Source of the DNA: AWTP1-13 sp963797005
Lineage (GTDB): Bacteria > Pseudomonadota > Alphaproteobacteria > Rhizobiales > Hyphomicrobiaceae
Length of the DNA stretch: 64,000 nucleotides
Direction: 5' to 3'
Assembly (NCBI GenBank): GCA_963797005.1
Contig: CAWCOF010000014.1
Span: 62,001-126,000 of the forward strand
Shown here: positions 1-8,608 of the stretch, one piece after another
Layout of the letters: each line of letters opens with the position of its first letter
How positions within the stretch are numbered: the first letter of the stretch is position 1
Translations under genes and position numbers: made by a program
Notes under the pieces: generated by a model
The model's database searches: none
Seen by the model: the letters and a program-made list of their open reading frames with translations, nothing else
Told to the model about the DNA's origin: nothing

Positions 1-1
1 C

Positions 2-1861
2 GCCCCGATCCGGGCGGTCACCCGGACCATGCAGGCGGTATCCTCGCAGCACGAGCGCGTCGAAATCGGCTACCGCGACCGCAAGGACGAGATCGGGCAG
101 ATGGTCGAGGCGATCGCCCGGTTCCAGGAGACCATGGCGCAGCAGAACAAGCTTCTGGCCACCCGGCAGCGCGCGCTCGAGGCCCAGAACCTGCGCTTCG
201 ACACCGCCATGAACCATATGTCGCATGGGCTCGCCATGTTCGACAGCGAGCACCGGCTCGTCGTCACCAACAGGCTTTATGCGGAGCTCTACGGTCTGAC
301 GCCGGCGCAGGTGAAGCCGGGCACGAGCATCCGGCAGCTTCTGGAATGCCGGCACGCCAAGGGCGTATTCGGCGAGGTCGAGTTCGAGACGTTCGCCGGC
401 GACTACCTCGCCCAGTTCGGCAAGGCATCCGCGCGCGTGCAGGAGCTGGCCGACGGGCGCGTGATATCGATCGTGCGGCGGCCGATGCGCGACGGCGGCA
501 TCGTCAGCACGACGGAGGACATCACCGAGCGGCGCCGCTCGGAAGCCAGGATCGCCCACATGGCGCATCATGATGCGCTGACGGATCTGCCCAATCGTAT
601 CCTGCTCAAGGAGCGCCTGGAGCTGGCCGTCTCGCGCGTGCATCGCGGCGAGATCGTCGCCGTGCACCTGCTCGATCTCGATCATTTCAAGAACGTCAAC
701 GACACCCTCGGCCATCCTGTCGGCGACAAGCTGCTCAAGGGCGTCACGGAGCGCCTCGGCAAGCTCATCAGGGAGACGGATACGATCGCCCGGATGGGCG
801 GCGATGAGTTCGCCATCGTCCAGGTCGGCATCAAGGAGCCGTCCGATGCCTCGGATCTGGCGCAACGCGTCATCGAGGTCGTCAACGCGCCGCACGATAT
901 CGACGGTCACCAGGTGGTAGCGGGGACCAGTGTCGGCATCGCCATCGGTCCGCTGGACGGCACCGACCCGGACCAGCTGATCAGGAACGCAGACCTCGCG
1001 CTGTACCGCGCCAAAGGCGACGGACGCGGCACGTTCCGGTTCTTCGAGCCGGACATGGACGCGCGCATGCAGGCGCGTCGGACGATGGAATACGACCTGC
1101 GCAAGGCGCTCATTGCCGGCGAGTTCGAGCTCTACTACCAGCCGCTCGTCAATCTGGAGCGCGACGAGATCAGCGCCTGCGAGGCGCTCATACGCTGGCG
1201 TCACCCGACGAGGGGCATGATCCCGCCTGGCGACTTCATTCCGCTGGCTGAGGAGAACGGCTTCATCGTGCCGCTCGGCGACTGGGTCATCAGGCAGGCC
1301 TGTGCGACGGCCATGACCTGGCCGGAGCACGTCAAGGTTGCAGTCAACCTCTCTCCGGTCCAGTTCAAGAGCCCCGGGCTGGAGCAGGCGGTGCTCGGCG
1401 CCTTGGCCGCCTCCGGTCTCGAGCCGGACCGGCTCGAGCTGGAGATTACCGAGACGGTGTTGCTGCAGGACAGCGCCGCCACGCTGGCCACGCTGCACCA
1501 GCTTCGCTCGCTGGGTGTGCGCGTGGCGATGGACGATTTCGGCACGGGCTATTCCAGCCTGAGCTATCTGCAGAGCTTTCCCTTCGACAAGATCAAGATC
1601 GACCGGTCCTTCATCAAGGAGGTCGCCGACAAGAAGAACGCCGTCGACATCGTGCGGGCGGTGGCGGCGCTGGCGAGCGGCTTGGGCATGTCGACCACCG
1701 CGGAGGGCGTCGAGACCAGACAGCAGCTGGATGCGGTAAAGGCAGAAGGCTGCACGGAGATGCAGGGCTTCGTGTTCAGCGAGCCGCTGTCGGGCAGAGA
1801 CATCGAACGCCTGCTCGCTTCTGATTTTTCGGCTGCCTGGTGCGTTGCCGGCGCCGCGTGA
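2..1861 (+). CDS. HAMP-PAS-GGDEF-EAL cyclic-di-GMP turnover protein, 5' partial
   Basis: The reading frame is open to the left edge, so the N-terminus (probably a transmembrane sensor) lies outside the window. The first visible residues form the end of a HAMP linker, followed by a PAS-type domain, a GGDEF domain with an intact GGDEF motif near residue 257 counted from the ATG at 29, and an EAL domain with EAL near residue 385 and DDFGTGYSSL near 500. Both catalytic signatures look complete, so it could make and degrade cyclic-di-GMP; which activity dominates cannot be told. The gene at 15727-18207 has the same architecture and is a paralogue. The exopolysaccharide sugar transferase just downstream suggests a link to surface polysaccharide control, which is inference. 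Confidence 0.93.
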   Translation, partial: APIRAVTRTMQAVSSQHERVEIGYRDRKDEIGQMVEAIARFQETMAQQNKLLATRQRALEAQNLRFDTAMNHMSHGLAMFDSEHRLVVTNRLYAELYGLTPAQVKPGTSIRQLLECRHAKGVFGEVEFETFAGDYLAQFGKASARVQELADGRVISIVRRPMRDGGIVSTTEDITERRRSEARIAHMAHHDALTDLPNRILLKERLELAVSRVHRGEIVAVHLLDLDHFKNVNDTLGHPVGDKLLKGVTERLGKLIRETDTIARMGGDEFAIVQVGIKEPSDASDLAQRVIEVVNAPHDIDGHQVVAGTSVGIAIGPLDGTDPDQLIRNADLALYRAKGDGRGTFRFFEPDMDARMQARRTMEYDLRKALIAGEFELYYQPLVNLERDEISACEALIRWRHPTRGMIPPGDFIPLAEENGFIVPLGDWVIRQACATAMTWPEHVKVAVNLSPVQFKSPGLEQAVLGALAASGLEPDRLELEITETVLLQDSAATLATLHQLRSLGVRVAMDDFGTGYSSLSYLQSFPFDKIKIDRSFIKEVADKKNAVDIVRAVAALASGLGMSTTAEGVETRQQLDAVKAEGCTEMQGFVFSEPLSGRDIERLLASDFSAAWCVAGAA

Positions 1862-2130
1862 GCCGGTCTGCCGTTAGGCCCTGACCGGCTTCGATGCTCC
1901 GACCCCGCTCGGGGGCTCAGCGTGATTTCGACGCACGGCTCGATCAACGGCGCGGGCCTGATTTACCGCGGTTTTTCTGCAGATGGCGCGCGCTCATGGC
2001 GTGCCCTTTTGGTCACAAAGCACTGAGAACCGTCGCCTGATCTCTTGATATTATGGGCGGATCTGATTTGTTGTGCGTTGCAGCACGGCGGCTAAGCGGG
2101 GTGAGCTCAGGCGCGTGTGGGGCGTGCAAT

Positions 2131-2949
2131 ATGCGTGATTTTGAGTTTGCGTCCGATTTGGAATCTTCCCGGGCCGACGGGGTGGGCGGCGACAGCGTCT
2201 ACCGGCCCAACGGCAAGTCCTATCGCACGACAAGCGTTCTCGGCACGGCCGAGAGCGAGCCGGTACACCCCGATTTCAGCGACCCGTTTGCGAGCGGCCT
2301 CGTCGCCAGGGCGTCCAGGTCGGTGGGGCTTGTTCCGCTGGGCGGTTTTGCGAAAAGAGCACTCGATGTCGTGCTCGCATCGGTGGCGCTCATCCTTCTG
2401 GCGCCTCTGATGCTGACGGTGGGTGTGCTGATCCGCATCTTCCTGGGCGGTCCGGTCGTCTTCTCCCAGGAACGCGTCGGCTTCCGCGGCAGGATCTTCA
2501 CCTGCTATAAGTTCCGCACAATGATCGTCGACGCCAAGGCGGTGCTCGAGCGGCATCTGGCCGAGAATCCCGAGGCGGCCCGCGAATGGAAGGAAACACG
2601 CAAGCTGCGCGATGATCCGAGGATCACGTGCCTCGGCCGGGTGTTGCGCAAGTCGAGCATCGATGAGCTGCCGCAGCTCTTCAATGTTCTGCGCGGCGAC
2701 ATGAGCCTGGTGGGGCCGCGTCCGGTCGTTGCCGAGGAGCTCCAATACTATGGGCGCTGCCTCCGCCACTACCTTAAGGCGAGGCCCGGGCTGACCGGCG
2801 TGTGGCAGACGGGGGGACGCACTCAGCTCAGCTACCAGCAGCGCGTGGTCTGCGACAGCTTCTATGTCCGCAACTGGTCGACCCGCCTCGACCTCGTCAT
2901 GCTGGCAAAGACACTCCCCGCCCTGCTCAGCTTCGACGAGGCTGCCTGA
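2131..2949 (+). CDS. ExoY/WcaJ-type undecaprenyl-phosphate sugar transferase
   Basis: The protein belongs to the bacterial sugar transferase family, which moves a sugar phosphate from a nucleotide sugar to undecaprenyl phosphate at the inner membrane and starts exopolysaccharide repeat-unit assembly. A variable N-terminus is followed by the family's membrane helix (starting KRALDVVLAS), the YKFRTM motif, the RKSSIDELPQ segment, DMSLVGPRP and the C-terminal RPGLTGVWQ block. The frame opens at an ATG at 2053, but the 26 extra residues look non-native; the ATG at 2131, preceded by a G-rich stretch about 8 bases upstream, is preferred. No other polysaccharide genes are adjacent, so the target polymer is unknown. 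Confidence 0.92.
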   Translation: MRDFEFASDLESSRADGVGGDSVYRPNGKSYRTTSVLGTAESEPVHPDFSDPFASGLVARASRSVGLVPLGGFAKRALDVVLASVALILLAPLMLTVGVLIRIFLGGPVVFSQERVGFRGRIFTCYKFRTMIVDAKAVLERHLAENPEAAREWKETRKLRDDPRITCLGRVLRKSSIDELPQLFNVLRGDMSLVGPRPVVAEELQYYGRCLRHYLKARPGLTGVWQTGGRTQLSYQQRVVCDSFYVRNWSTRLDLVMLAKTLPALLSFDEAA

Positions 2950-2964
2950 CGGCCTTGAGCCTAC

Positions 2965-3300
2965 CTAGGCCGGCTTGAGCGCCGCCAGGTTGAGCGTCTC
3001 GGAGGGCCCGAGCCAGATCACGTGCTCGGTGTGGTCCTTGATCGCATCCCCGGTCTCGGCGTGCGCAAAGACCGTGAGGCCGCCGCGGCTCTCGACCAGC
3101 CAGGGCATGACCTTGGCGAACTCGTCCCGGTCGAACGCCAGCTGGCAGCTGCCGCGGGGATGCGGCCCCACGGGGCTATCGTGCATGCGCCCCACGGTGA
3201 GCTTGAACAGCCGCCCGGCCTCCTGGCACAGCCGCTCGGCGGCCTGCCGGGTGGCGGCATCGAAGTAGACGTGGGCGTGATAGCCGCTGATCGAGGTCAT
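2965..3300 (-). CDS. DOPA 4,5-dioxygenase family protein
   Basis: A 111-residue protein resembling the small DOPA 4,5-extradiol dioxygenase-like family, which often occurs alone in proteobacteria with unknown natural substrate. Visible features are the N-terminal GYHAHVYFD segment, the MHDSPVGPHP motif and a late HTEHVIWLG stretch; histidines in these motifs are the expected metal ligands. A GGAG ribosome binding site lies just before the ATG. It is convergent with the sugar transferase and divergent from the enolase-superfamily gene. Family assignment is good; the enzymatic role is inferred. Confidence 0.85.
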   Translation of the reverse strand: MTSISGYHAHVYFDAATRQAAERLCQEAGRLFKLTVGRMHDSPVGPHPRGSCQLAFDRDEFAKVMPWLVESRGGLTVFAHAETGDAIKDHTEHVIWLGPSETLNLAALKPA

Positions 3301-3359
3301 GTCTTGCTCCTGGCCTGATGCCCAATATGCTCTTGCGCGTCGTGCCGCGGGAGGAACCC

Positions 3360-4472
3360 ATGAAGATAACGGCCATTCATTCGCATTACGTCCGCATCCC
3401 CTTCGACATGGGCGCGCCGAGCCAAGAGTTCGCCGGGCTGCGCTTTCCCACCATGGACCATCTCCTCGTCGGCGTGGAGACGGATGCCGGCATCACCGGC
3501 TGGGGCGAGGGCTTCGGCCATTCCATCATCCCGGCGACCAAGGCGGCGCTCGAAACCTACGTCGCGCCCTGGTTCATCGGCAAGGACGCAACCGACATCG
3601 CCGGGCTGCATCGGGAAGCCGCCCAGGCCTTCCATATCTCCGGCCGCAACGGTTCGGTGGTCTACGCGCACTCCGCCGTCGACATCGCGCTGTGGGACAT
3701 CGCCGGCAAGCGCGCCGGCCTGCCGCTCTGCGATCTCCTGGGCGGCGCCCGCCGCAAGGAGGTGCGCGCCTACGCCAGCCTGATGCGTTACGCGCGGCCG
3801 GCAACCGTCGGCAAGATCTGCGCCGACATGGTCGCGCGCGGCTTCAAGGCGATCAAGCTGCACGAGCATGGCGTCGAGGAGGTGAAAGCCGCGCGCGAGG
3901 CGGTGGGCGAGGGCGTCGCCATCATGAACGATGTCAATTGCCCGTGGACCGTGGCCGAGGCGATCAGGGTGGAGCGCGCCTATCGGCCCGCCGGGCTCGC
4001 CTGGCTCGAGGAGCCGGTGTGGCCGCCGGAGGACCACGACGGGCTCGCCGCCGTACGCAAGGCGGGTGCCACCCGCATCGCCGCTGGCGAGAACGCGGCG
4101 GGCGTGCACGACTTCCGCGACCTGTTTCAGAAGGGCGCGATCGACATCGCCCAGCCGAGCGTCACCAAGATCGGCGGCATCACCGAGATGCGCAAGATCA
4201 TCGCGCTCGCCGAGGCGCATTCGGTGGAGCTGGTGCCGCACTGCGCCTATTTCGGCCCCGGCAATCTCGCCTCGATCCACCTCGCCGCGTCGCTGCCGAC
4301 CGACACGCCGCTGGAAAACATCTACGCCAACCTCGAGGCCAGCCCCTACGGCGAGGCCATGCTGGCGCGCGACGGCAAGGTGGCCGTGCCGTCCGGGCCG
4401 GGGCTCGGCGTGGAGCCGGATATGGCGGTCATCGAAAAGTACCGCCAGGGCCCGGCTTTGACGATAAAATAG
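3360..4472 (+). CDS. mandelate racemase/muconate lactonizing enzyme (enolase superfamily) protein
   Basis: A 370-residue enolase-superfamily enzyme. These enzymes abstract a proton alpha to a carboxylate using metal held by three acidic residues. The lysine motif (FKAIKLHEHG), the metal ligands in IMNDVNCPW, WLEEPVW and AAGENAAG, and a late histidine in VPHCAYF are all visible, which favours a sugar-acid dehydratase or racemase of the mandelate racemase subgroup. The start is the ATG at 3360 with GGGAGG upstream; a longer frame opens at 3318 but lacks such support. It heads a same-strand cluster of organic-acid enzymes reaching 9.5 kb. The substrate cannot be read from sequence. Confidence 0.92.
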   Translation: MKITAIHSHYVRIPFDMGAPSQEFAGLRFPTMDHLLVGVETDAGITGWGEGFGHSIIPATKAALETYVAPWFIGKDATDIAGLHREAAQAFHISGRNGSVVYAHSAVDIALWDIAGKRAGLPLCDLLGGARRKEVRAYASLMRYARPATVGKICADMVARGFKAIKLHEHGVEEVKAAREAVGEGVAIMNDVNCPWTVAEAIRVERAYRPAGLAWLEEPVWPPEDHDGLAAVRKAGATRIAAGENAAGVHDFRDLFQKGAIDIAQPSVTKIGGITEMRKIIALAEAHSVELVPHCAYFGPGNLASIHLAASLPTDTPLENIYANLEASPYGEAMLARDGKVAVPSGPGLGVEPDMAVIEKYRQGPALTIK

Positions 4473-4482
4473 ATCTCCGGGT

Positions 4483-4593
4483 GTCATCCCGGAATTTCGC
4501 GAAGCGAAATATCCGGGACCCAGGGCCCCGGAACACCGCTCGAGTTCGTGGCCGCTGGGTCCCGGCTCTCCGCTTCGCTGCGGCCGGGATGAC
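4483..4593. repeat. Dispersed palindromic repeat, GTCATCCCGG family, copy 1
   Basis: The element begins with GTCATCCCGG and ends with the inverse, CCGGGATGAC. Internal palindromes lie around TTCGCGAAGCGAA and CTCCGCTTCGCTGCGG. It fills the gap between the enolase-superfamily gene and the next gene. The same termini recur at 9629-9718, 41503-41679 and 56673-56785, with half-copies near 25302 and 25682. It may fold as a transcribed hairpin. Confidence 0.9.
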
Positions 4594-4669
4594 AGTTTCA
4601 GACAATCTCTTTGCATCACCGGTCCGGCGTCTCCTATCATGCGCGGACGGCACCTCGGAGAGCGATGAC

Positions 4670-5560
4670 ATGAGCCGGGCAGGCAGACTGCGCGAACTGT
4701 TGCGGCGCGATGGCATGCTGGTCGCGCCAGGCGCCTACGACGGCATCACCGCGCGATGCATCGCCCAGGCCGGCTTCGAGGCGGTCTATATGACCGGCGC
4801 CGGGACCGCGGCAACGCTGGGCTATCCCGACTACGGGCTCGTGACCATGTCGGAGATGGCGGACAACGCCGGGCGGATTGCCGCCGCCGTGGATGTTCCC
4901 GTGATCGCCGACGCCGACACCGGCTACGGCAACGAGCTCAACGCCACGCGTACCGTGCGCGAGTACGAGCGCCGCGGGGTTGCCGGCCTGCACATCGAGG
5001 ATCAGGGCTTCCCCAAGAGGTGCGGCCACCTCGACGACAAGGTGATCCTTCCCCTCGATGAATATCTGGCCAAGGTCAGGGCGGTCGTGGCGGCGAGGCA
5101 GGACCCGGATTTCCTGATCATCGCCCGCACGGATGCCCGCGCCGTGCTGGGCTTCGAGGAGGCCGTACGCCGGGCCAACGCGGCGTTGGCGGCGGGTGCC
5201 GACATGGCCTTCCTCGAGGCACCGCAGACGCATGAGGAGATTGCGGCGGTGCCGCGGCTGGTGAAGGGACCATGTCTGCTGAACGTGGTGTGGCGCGGCA
5301 AGACCCCCGACGTCGCGTTCGCCGACGCCGAGCGGGCGGGCTACAAGCTCGCGATCGTGCCGGGGCTGCTGTTCAAGTCCGTGCTGGGTACTTGCGACAA
5401 GGTGTTGGCCGAGCTGCGCGAGACGGGCCGCCATCCCTCGCTCGACACCGGCCTCACCGTGCGCGAAGCCTTCCGTCGCGTGGGTGCGGACGAATGGGAT
5501 GCGATCAGCGCGCGGCACGCGGGCGCGGTGCCCGCACGCCGGGCGGATGCTGCCGAATAG
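4670..5560 (+). CDS. Isocitrate lyase/PEP mutase family protein (carboxylyase)
   Basis: A 296-residue member of the PEP mutase/isocitrate lyase superfamily, which cleaves or forms C-C or C-P bonds next to a carboxylate. The ADADTGYGN metal-binding loop and the KRCGH catalytic cysteine motif are present, as in methylisocitrate lyase, 2,3-dimethylmalate lyase and oxaloacetate decarboxylases. The ATG at 4670 has GGAG nine bases upstream; the frame stays open far upstream but that part is the shadow of the previous gene and a repeat. Only 10 bases separate it from the aconitase-type large subunit gene, so co-transcription is likely. The neighbours fit a lyase acting on a branched hydroxy acid. 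Confidence 0.92.
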   Translation: MSRAGRLRELLRRDGMLVAPGAYDGITARCIAQAGFEAVYMTGAGTAATLGYPDYGLVTMSEMADNAGRIAAAVDVPVIADADTGYGNELNATRTVREYERRGVAGLHIEDQGFPKRCGHLDDKVILPLDEYLAKVRAVVAARQDPDFLIIARTDARAVLGFEEAVRRANAALAAGADMAFLEAPQTHEEIAAVPRLVKGPCLLNVVWRGKTPDVAFADAERAGYKLAIVPGLLFKSVLGTCDKVLAELRETGRHPSLDTGLTVREAFRRVGADEWDAISARHAGAVPARRADAAE

Positions 5561-5570
5561 GTAGGGCCCC

Positions 5571-6977
5571 ATGCCGACACACGCAACGTTGCTCGACAAG
5601 ATCTGGTCGGCGCACGCCATCGAGACGCGCGCCGACGGCGCCACGCTTCTCTCCATCGACCGGCACCTGGTGCACGACGGCTCGAGCGCGGCCTTCCGCT
5701 CGCTCAAGGAGCGGGGGCTTAGCGTGCGCCGCCCGGACCGCACCTTCGCGACCCCGGATCACTACGTCTCCACGCTCGGCCGCACGCTCTCCGCCATCAA
5801 CGACCCGAACCGGCGCGCGATGGTGGAGGACCTGGACGCGAACGCGCGCAAGACCGGGATGACGCTGTTCGGGCTCGCCGACAAGCGGCAGGGCATCGTG
5901 CACGTGGTCGGCCCCGAGCAAGGTCTGACGCAGCCCGGCATGGTGATCGTGTGCGGCGACAGCCACACCGCGACGCACGGCGCCGTCGGCGCGCTTGCCT
6001 TCGGCATCGGTGCGAGCGAGGTCACGCATGTGCTGGCGACGCAGTCGCTGTGGCAGATGAAGCCCAAAATCATGCGCATCACGGTCGACGGCGAGCTTGG
6101 GGCCGGCGTGCATGCCAAGGACGTTATCCTCGCCATCATTGCGAAGATCAGTGCGGCGGGCGGCGTCGGCCACGTGCTCGAGTATGCCGGCTCCGCCATC
6201 CGCAGCCTGTCGATCGAGGGCCGGCTCACCATCTGCAACATGTCGATCGAGGCCGGCGCGCGGGCCGGCATGGTGGCGCCCGACGAGACGACGTTCGCCT
6301 ATCTGAAAGGCCGGCCCTACGCGCCCAAGGGCGCCGACTGGGACAAGGCGGTCGCCTATTGGCGCACGCTGCCCTCCGATCCCGATGCGGCGTTCGACCG
6401 CGAGGTCCATCTCGATGCCGCCGAACTCGCGCCCATGGTGACCTGGGGCACCAGCCCCGAGGCGGCCTCCCCCATCACCGGCATTGTGCCGGACCCGGCT
6501 CACGTCGCGGATGCCGCCGGCCGCGACAGCATGCTGCGCGCGCTCGACTACATGGCCCTCAAACCCGGCACGGCGCTCTCCGACATCCCGGTCGATCGCG
6601 TGTTCATCGGCTCGTGCACCAACAGCCGCATCGAGGACCTCCGCGTCGCGGCCAAGGTCGCCGACGGCCGCAAGACGCTGGTCCCCGCGATGGTCGTGCC
6701 CGGCTCGGGCCTCATCAAGCAGCAGGCGGAAGCGGAAGGGCTCGATGCCATCTTCAGGCGCGCCGGGTTCGAGTGGCGCGAGGCCGGCTGCTCCATGTGC
6801 GTCGGCATCAACGGCGACCTGGTGGCGCCGGGCGAGCGTTGCGCGTCGACCTCCAACCGCAACTTCGTCGGCCGCCAGGGCAAGGGCGCGCGCACGCACC
6901 TGATGAGCCCGGCCATGGCGGCGGCCGCGGCGGTCACCGGCAGGCTGACCGACGTGCGCCGGCTGATGGGGGCCTGA
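5571..6977 (+). CDS. leuC: 3-isopropylmalate dehydratase large subunit (aconitase family)
   Basis: A 468-residue protein with full LeuC character. In leucine synthesis LeuC with LeuD interconverts 2- and 3-isopropylmalate. Iron-sulfur cluster cysteines are visible as Cys349 in SCTNSR and Cys407/Cys410 in GCSMC. The small-subunit gene starts 3 bases after its stop, as expected for a heterodimer. No leuA or leuB is nearby, and the flanking lyase and dehydrogenase genes allow another substrate, such as 2,3-dimethylmalate, which uses a homologous enzyme. The gene symbol therefore reflects homology; the true substrate is not settled. Confidence 0.93.
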   Translation: MPTHATLLDKIWSAHAIETRADGATLLSIDRHLVHDGSSAAFRSLKERGLSVRRPDRTFATPDHYVSTLGRTLSAINDPNRRAMVEDLDANARKTGMTLFGLADKRQGIVHVVGPEQGLTQPGMVIVCGDSHTATHGAVGALAFGIGASEVTHVLATQSLWQMKPKIMRITVDGELGAGVHAKDVILAIIAKISAAGGVGHVLEYAGSAIRSLSIEGRLTICNMSIEAGARAGMVAPDETTFAYLKGRPYAPKGADWDKAVAYWRTLPSDPDAAFDREVHLDAAELAPMVTWGTSPEAASPITGIVPDPAHVADAAGRDSMLRALDYMALKPGTALSDIPVDRVFIGSCTNSRIEDLRVAAKVADGRKTLVPAMVVPGSGLIKQQAEAEGLDAIFRRAGFEWREAGCSMCVGINGDLVAPGERCASTSNRNFVGRQGKGARTHLMSPAMAAAAAVTGRLTDVRRLMGA

Positions 6978-6980
6978 CCC

Positions 6981-7586
6981 ATGGAACCGTTCGTTGCCCT
7001 CGACGCCGTGGCGGTGCCGGTCGCCGTCAACAATGTCGACACCGACCAGATCATCCCGGCGCGCTTTCTCTACCGCCAACGCGGAGCGGGCTGGGCGCAA
7101 TTGCTGTTCAACGACCTGCGCTTCAACGACGACGGCTCGCCCAAGCCGGGCTTCGTGCTGAACCAGCCGGCCTACAAGGATGCGCGCATCGTGGTCGCGC
7201 AGCGCAACTTCGGCTGCGGCTCCTCGCGCGAGCATGCCGTGTGGTGCCTCTGCGACTACGGCATCCGGGCTGTGATCGCGCCCAGCTTCGGCGACATCTT
7301 CCGCAACAACAGCTACCAGAACGGCCTGCTGCCGATCGTTCTGCCCATCGAGGTCGTCGAGGGGCTGATCGCGGCGCTGGAGCAGACGCCCGGCGCGCAC
7401 GTCAGCGTCGATCTCGAGGGCCAGAAGGTGACCGGTCCCGACGGCATCGAGCATGCCTTCGACATCGATCCCTTCCGCAAGCAGTGCCTCATCGCCGGCA
7501 CCGACGACATGGGCTTCACGCTCGGCCTGAAGGGCGAGATCGAGGCGTTCGAGAAGGCCTACGAGCGCACGCTGCCCTGGCTATGA
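6981..7586 (+). CDS. leuD: 3-isopropylmalate dehydratase small subunit
   Basis: A 201-residue swivel-domain subunit that pairs with the large subunit encoded directly upstream. The NFGCGSSREHA motif that contacts the substrate carboxylate is intact, and the length matches typical LeuD. The gene begins 3 bases after the leuC-like stop codon, so the two are surely co-transcribed. As for its partner, the substrate could be isopropylmalate or a related branched hydroxydicarboxylate. Confidence 0.94.
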   Translation: MEPFVALDAVAVPVAVNNVDTDQIIPARFLYRQRGAGWAQLLFNDLRFNDDGSPKPGFVLNQPAYKDARIVVAQRNFGCGSSREHAVWCLCDYGIRAVIAPSFGDIFRNNSYQNGLLPIVLPIEVVEGLIAALEQTPGAHVSVDLEGQKVTGPDGIEHAFDIDPFRKQCLIAGTDDMGFTLGLKGEIEAFEKAYERTLPWL

Positions 7587-7611
7587 GCCCGCGTCCCGCC
7601 GGAGAGAACCC

Positions 7612-8578
7612 ATGAGTCCCAGGATCGTCCTCGTCGCGCCGTCGACGGAGATCGGCGCGATCGCGCGCGAGATGGCGCCGGTTCGCTTCGAGCTGGTTCT
7701 GGCCTATAGCCCGGGCGAGCTCGAGCCGGCGCTCGGCGAGGCGGAGTACATGGTCTGCTATCCCAACGTGCCCATGGGCGACGCGTTCTATCGCGCGGCA
7801 CCGAAGCTGAGGCTGGTGCAGCTCCTGAGCGCCGGCTACGACGCCGTCGATCTGGAGGCGGCGCGCCGCGCCAAGGTGCCCGTCAGCAACAACGGCGGTG
7901 CCAATGCCGTCTCCGTCGCCGAGCACGCGCTGATGCTGATGCTCACCGTGTCGCGCAAGGTGGTCTGGCAGCACGCCAACGTGGCGGGCGGGCGCTGGCG
8001 CGGCAACGGCCCGCCGCCGCGCATGTACGAACTAAGCGGCAAGACGCTGGGCATCGTCGGCCTCGGTACCATCGGCAAGAAGGTGGCGCGGCTGGCGCAG
8101 GCGTTCGGCATGCGCGGTCCAATACTACGACATCGCGCGGCTGAGCGAGGATGCCGAGGACGCGCTCGGCGTGCGCTTCCGCCTGCTGCGCGAGCTGATG
8201 CAGTCCTCCGACGTGGTGTCGCTGCACGTGCCGCTCAATGCCTCCACGCGGCATATGATCGGGGCGGGCGAGCTCAGCTCGATGAAGCCGACGGCGATGC
8301 TGGTGAATACCTCGCGCGGTCCGGTCGTGGACGAGGCGGCGCTCACCCGCGTGCTCGCCGAGGGCAAGATCCTGGGCGCCGGGCTCGATGTGTTCGACCG
8401 CGAGCCGCCCGCGGCCGACAATCCGCTGCTCGCGCTCGACAACGTTGTGCTCACCGCGCATTTCGCCGGGCCGACCTGGGACAACCATGTGGCCCGGTTC
8501 CGCAATGCGTTCGACAATGTCGAGCGCGTGCATCGCGGCGAGCCGCCGCTGTGGGTGGTGCCGGAGCTTGCCGGCTAG
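7612..8578 (+). pseudogene. D-2-hydroxyacid dehydrogenase, one frameshift
   Basis: A D-isomer specific 2-hydroxyacid dehydrogenase, an NAD(P)-dependent enzyme reducing 2-oxo acids. The first frame reads through the substrate domain and the nucleotide-binding glycine motif GLGTIGKK, then fails at about 8115; the second frame continues with the domain core (NTSRGPVVDE, the GLDVFDREP glutamate motif) to the stop at 8578. Deleting one G in the CGCGGTCC context near 8116 restores a continuous protein of about 320 residues. In most relatives a catalytic histidine follows the glutamate motif; here the stretch reads LTAHFAGPTWDN. The break is probably sequence error, since both halves are well conserved. 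Confidence 0.85.
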
Positions 8579-8608
8579 GTCGAGATCGCGAATAGGGGAG
8601 GAGCAAAC

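Noticed and set aside
3299..5560. A single open frame of 753 codons on the plus strand
   Set aside because: Only its last 296 codons form a recognisable protein; the rest is the shadow of the enolase-superfamily gene and a repeat.
5505..7454. Long minus-strand frame opposite leuC/leuD
   Set aside because: Antisense shadow of high-GC genes, with arginine/histidine/alanine-rich sequence and no domain.
8110..8125. Programmed frameshift in the D-2-hydroxyacid dehydrogenase gene
   Set aside because: No slippery heptamer or downstream structure was seen, and similar +1 breaks occur in many unrelated genes, which favours sequence error.
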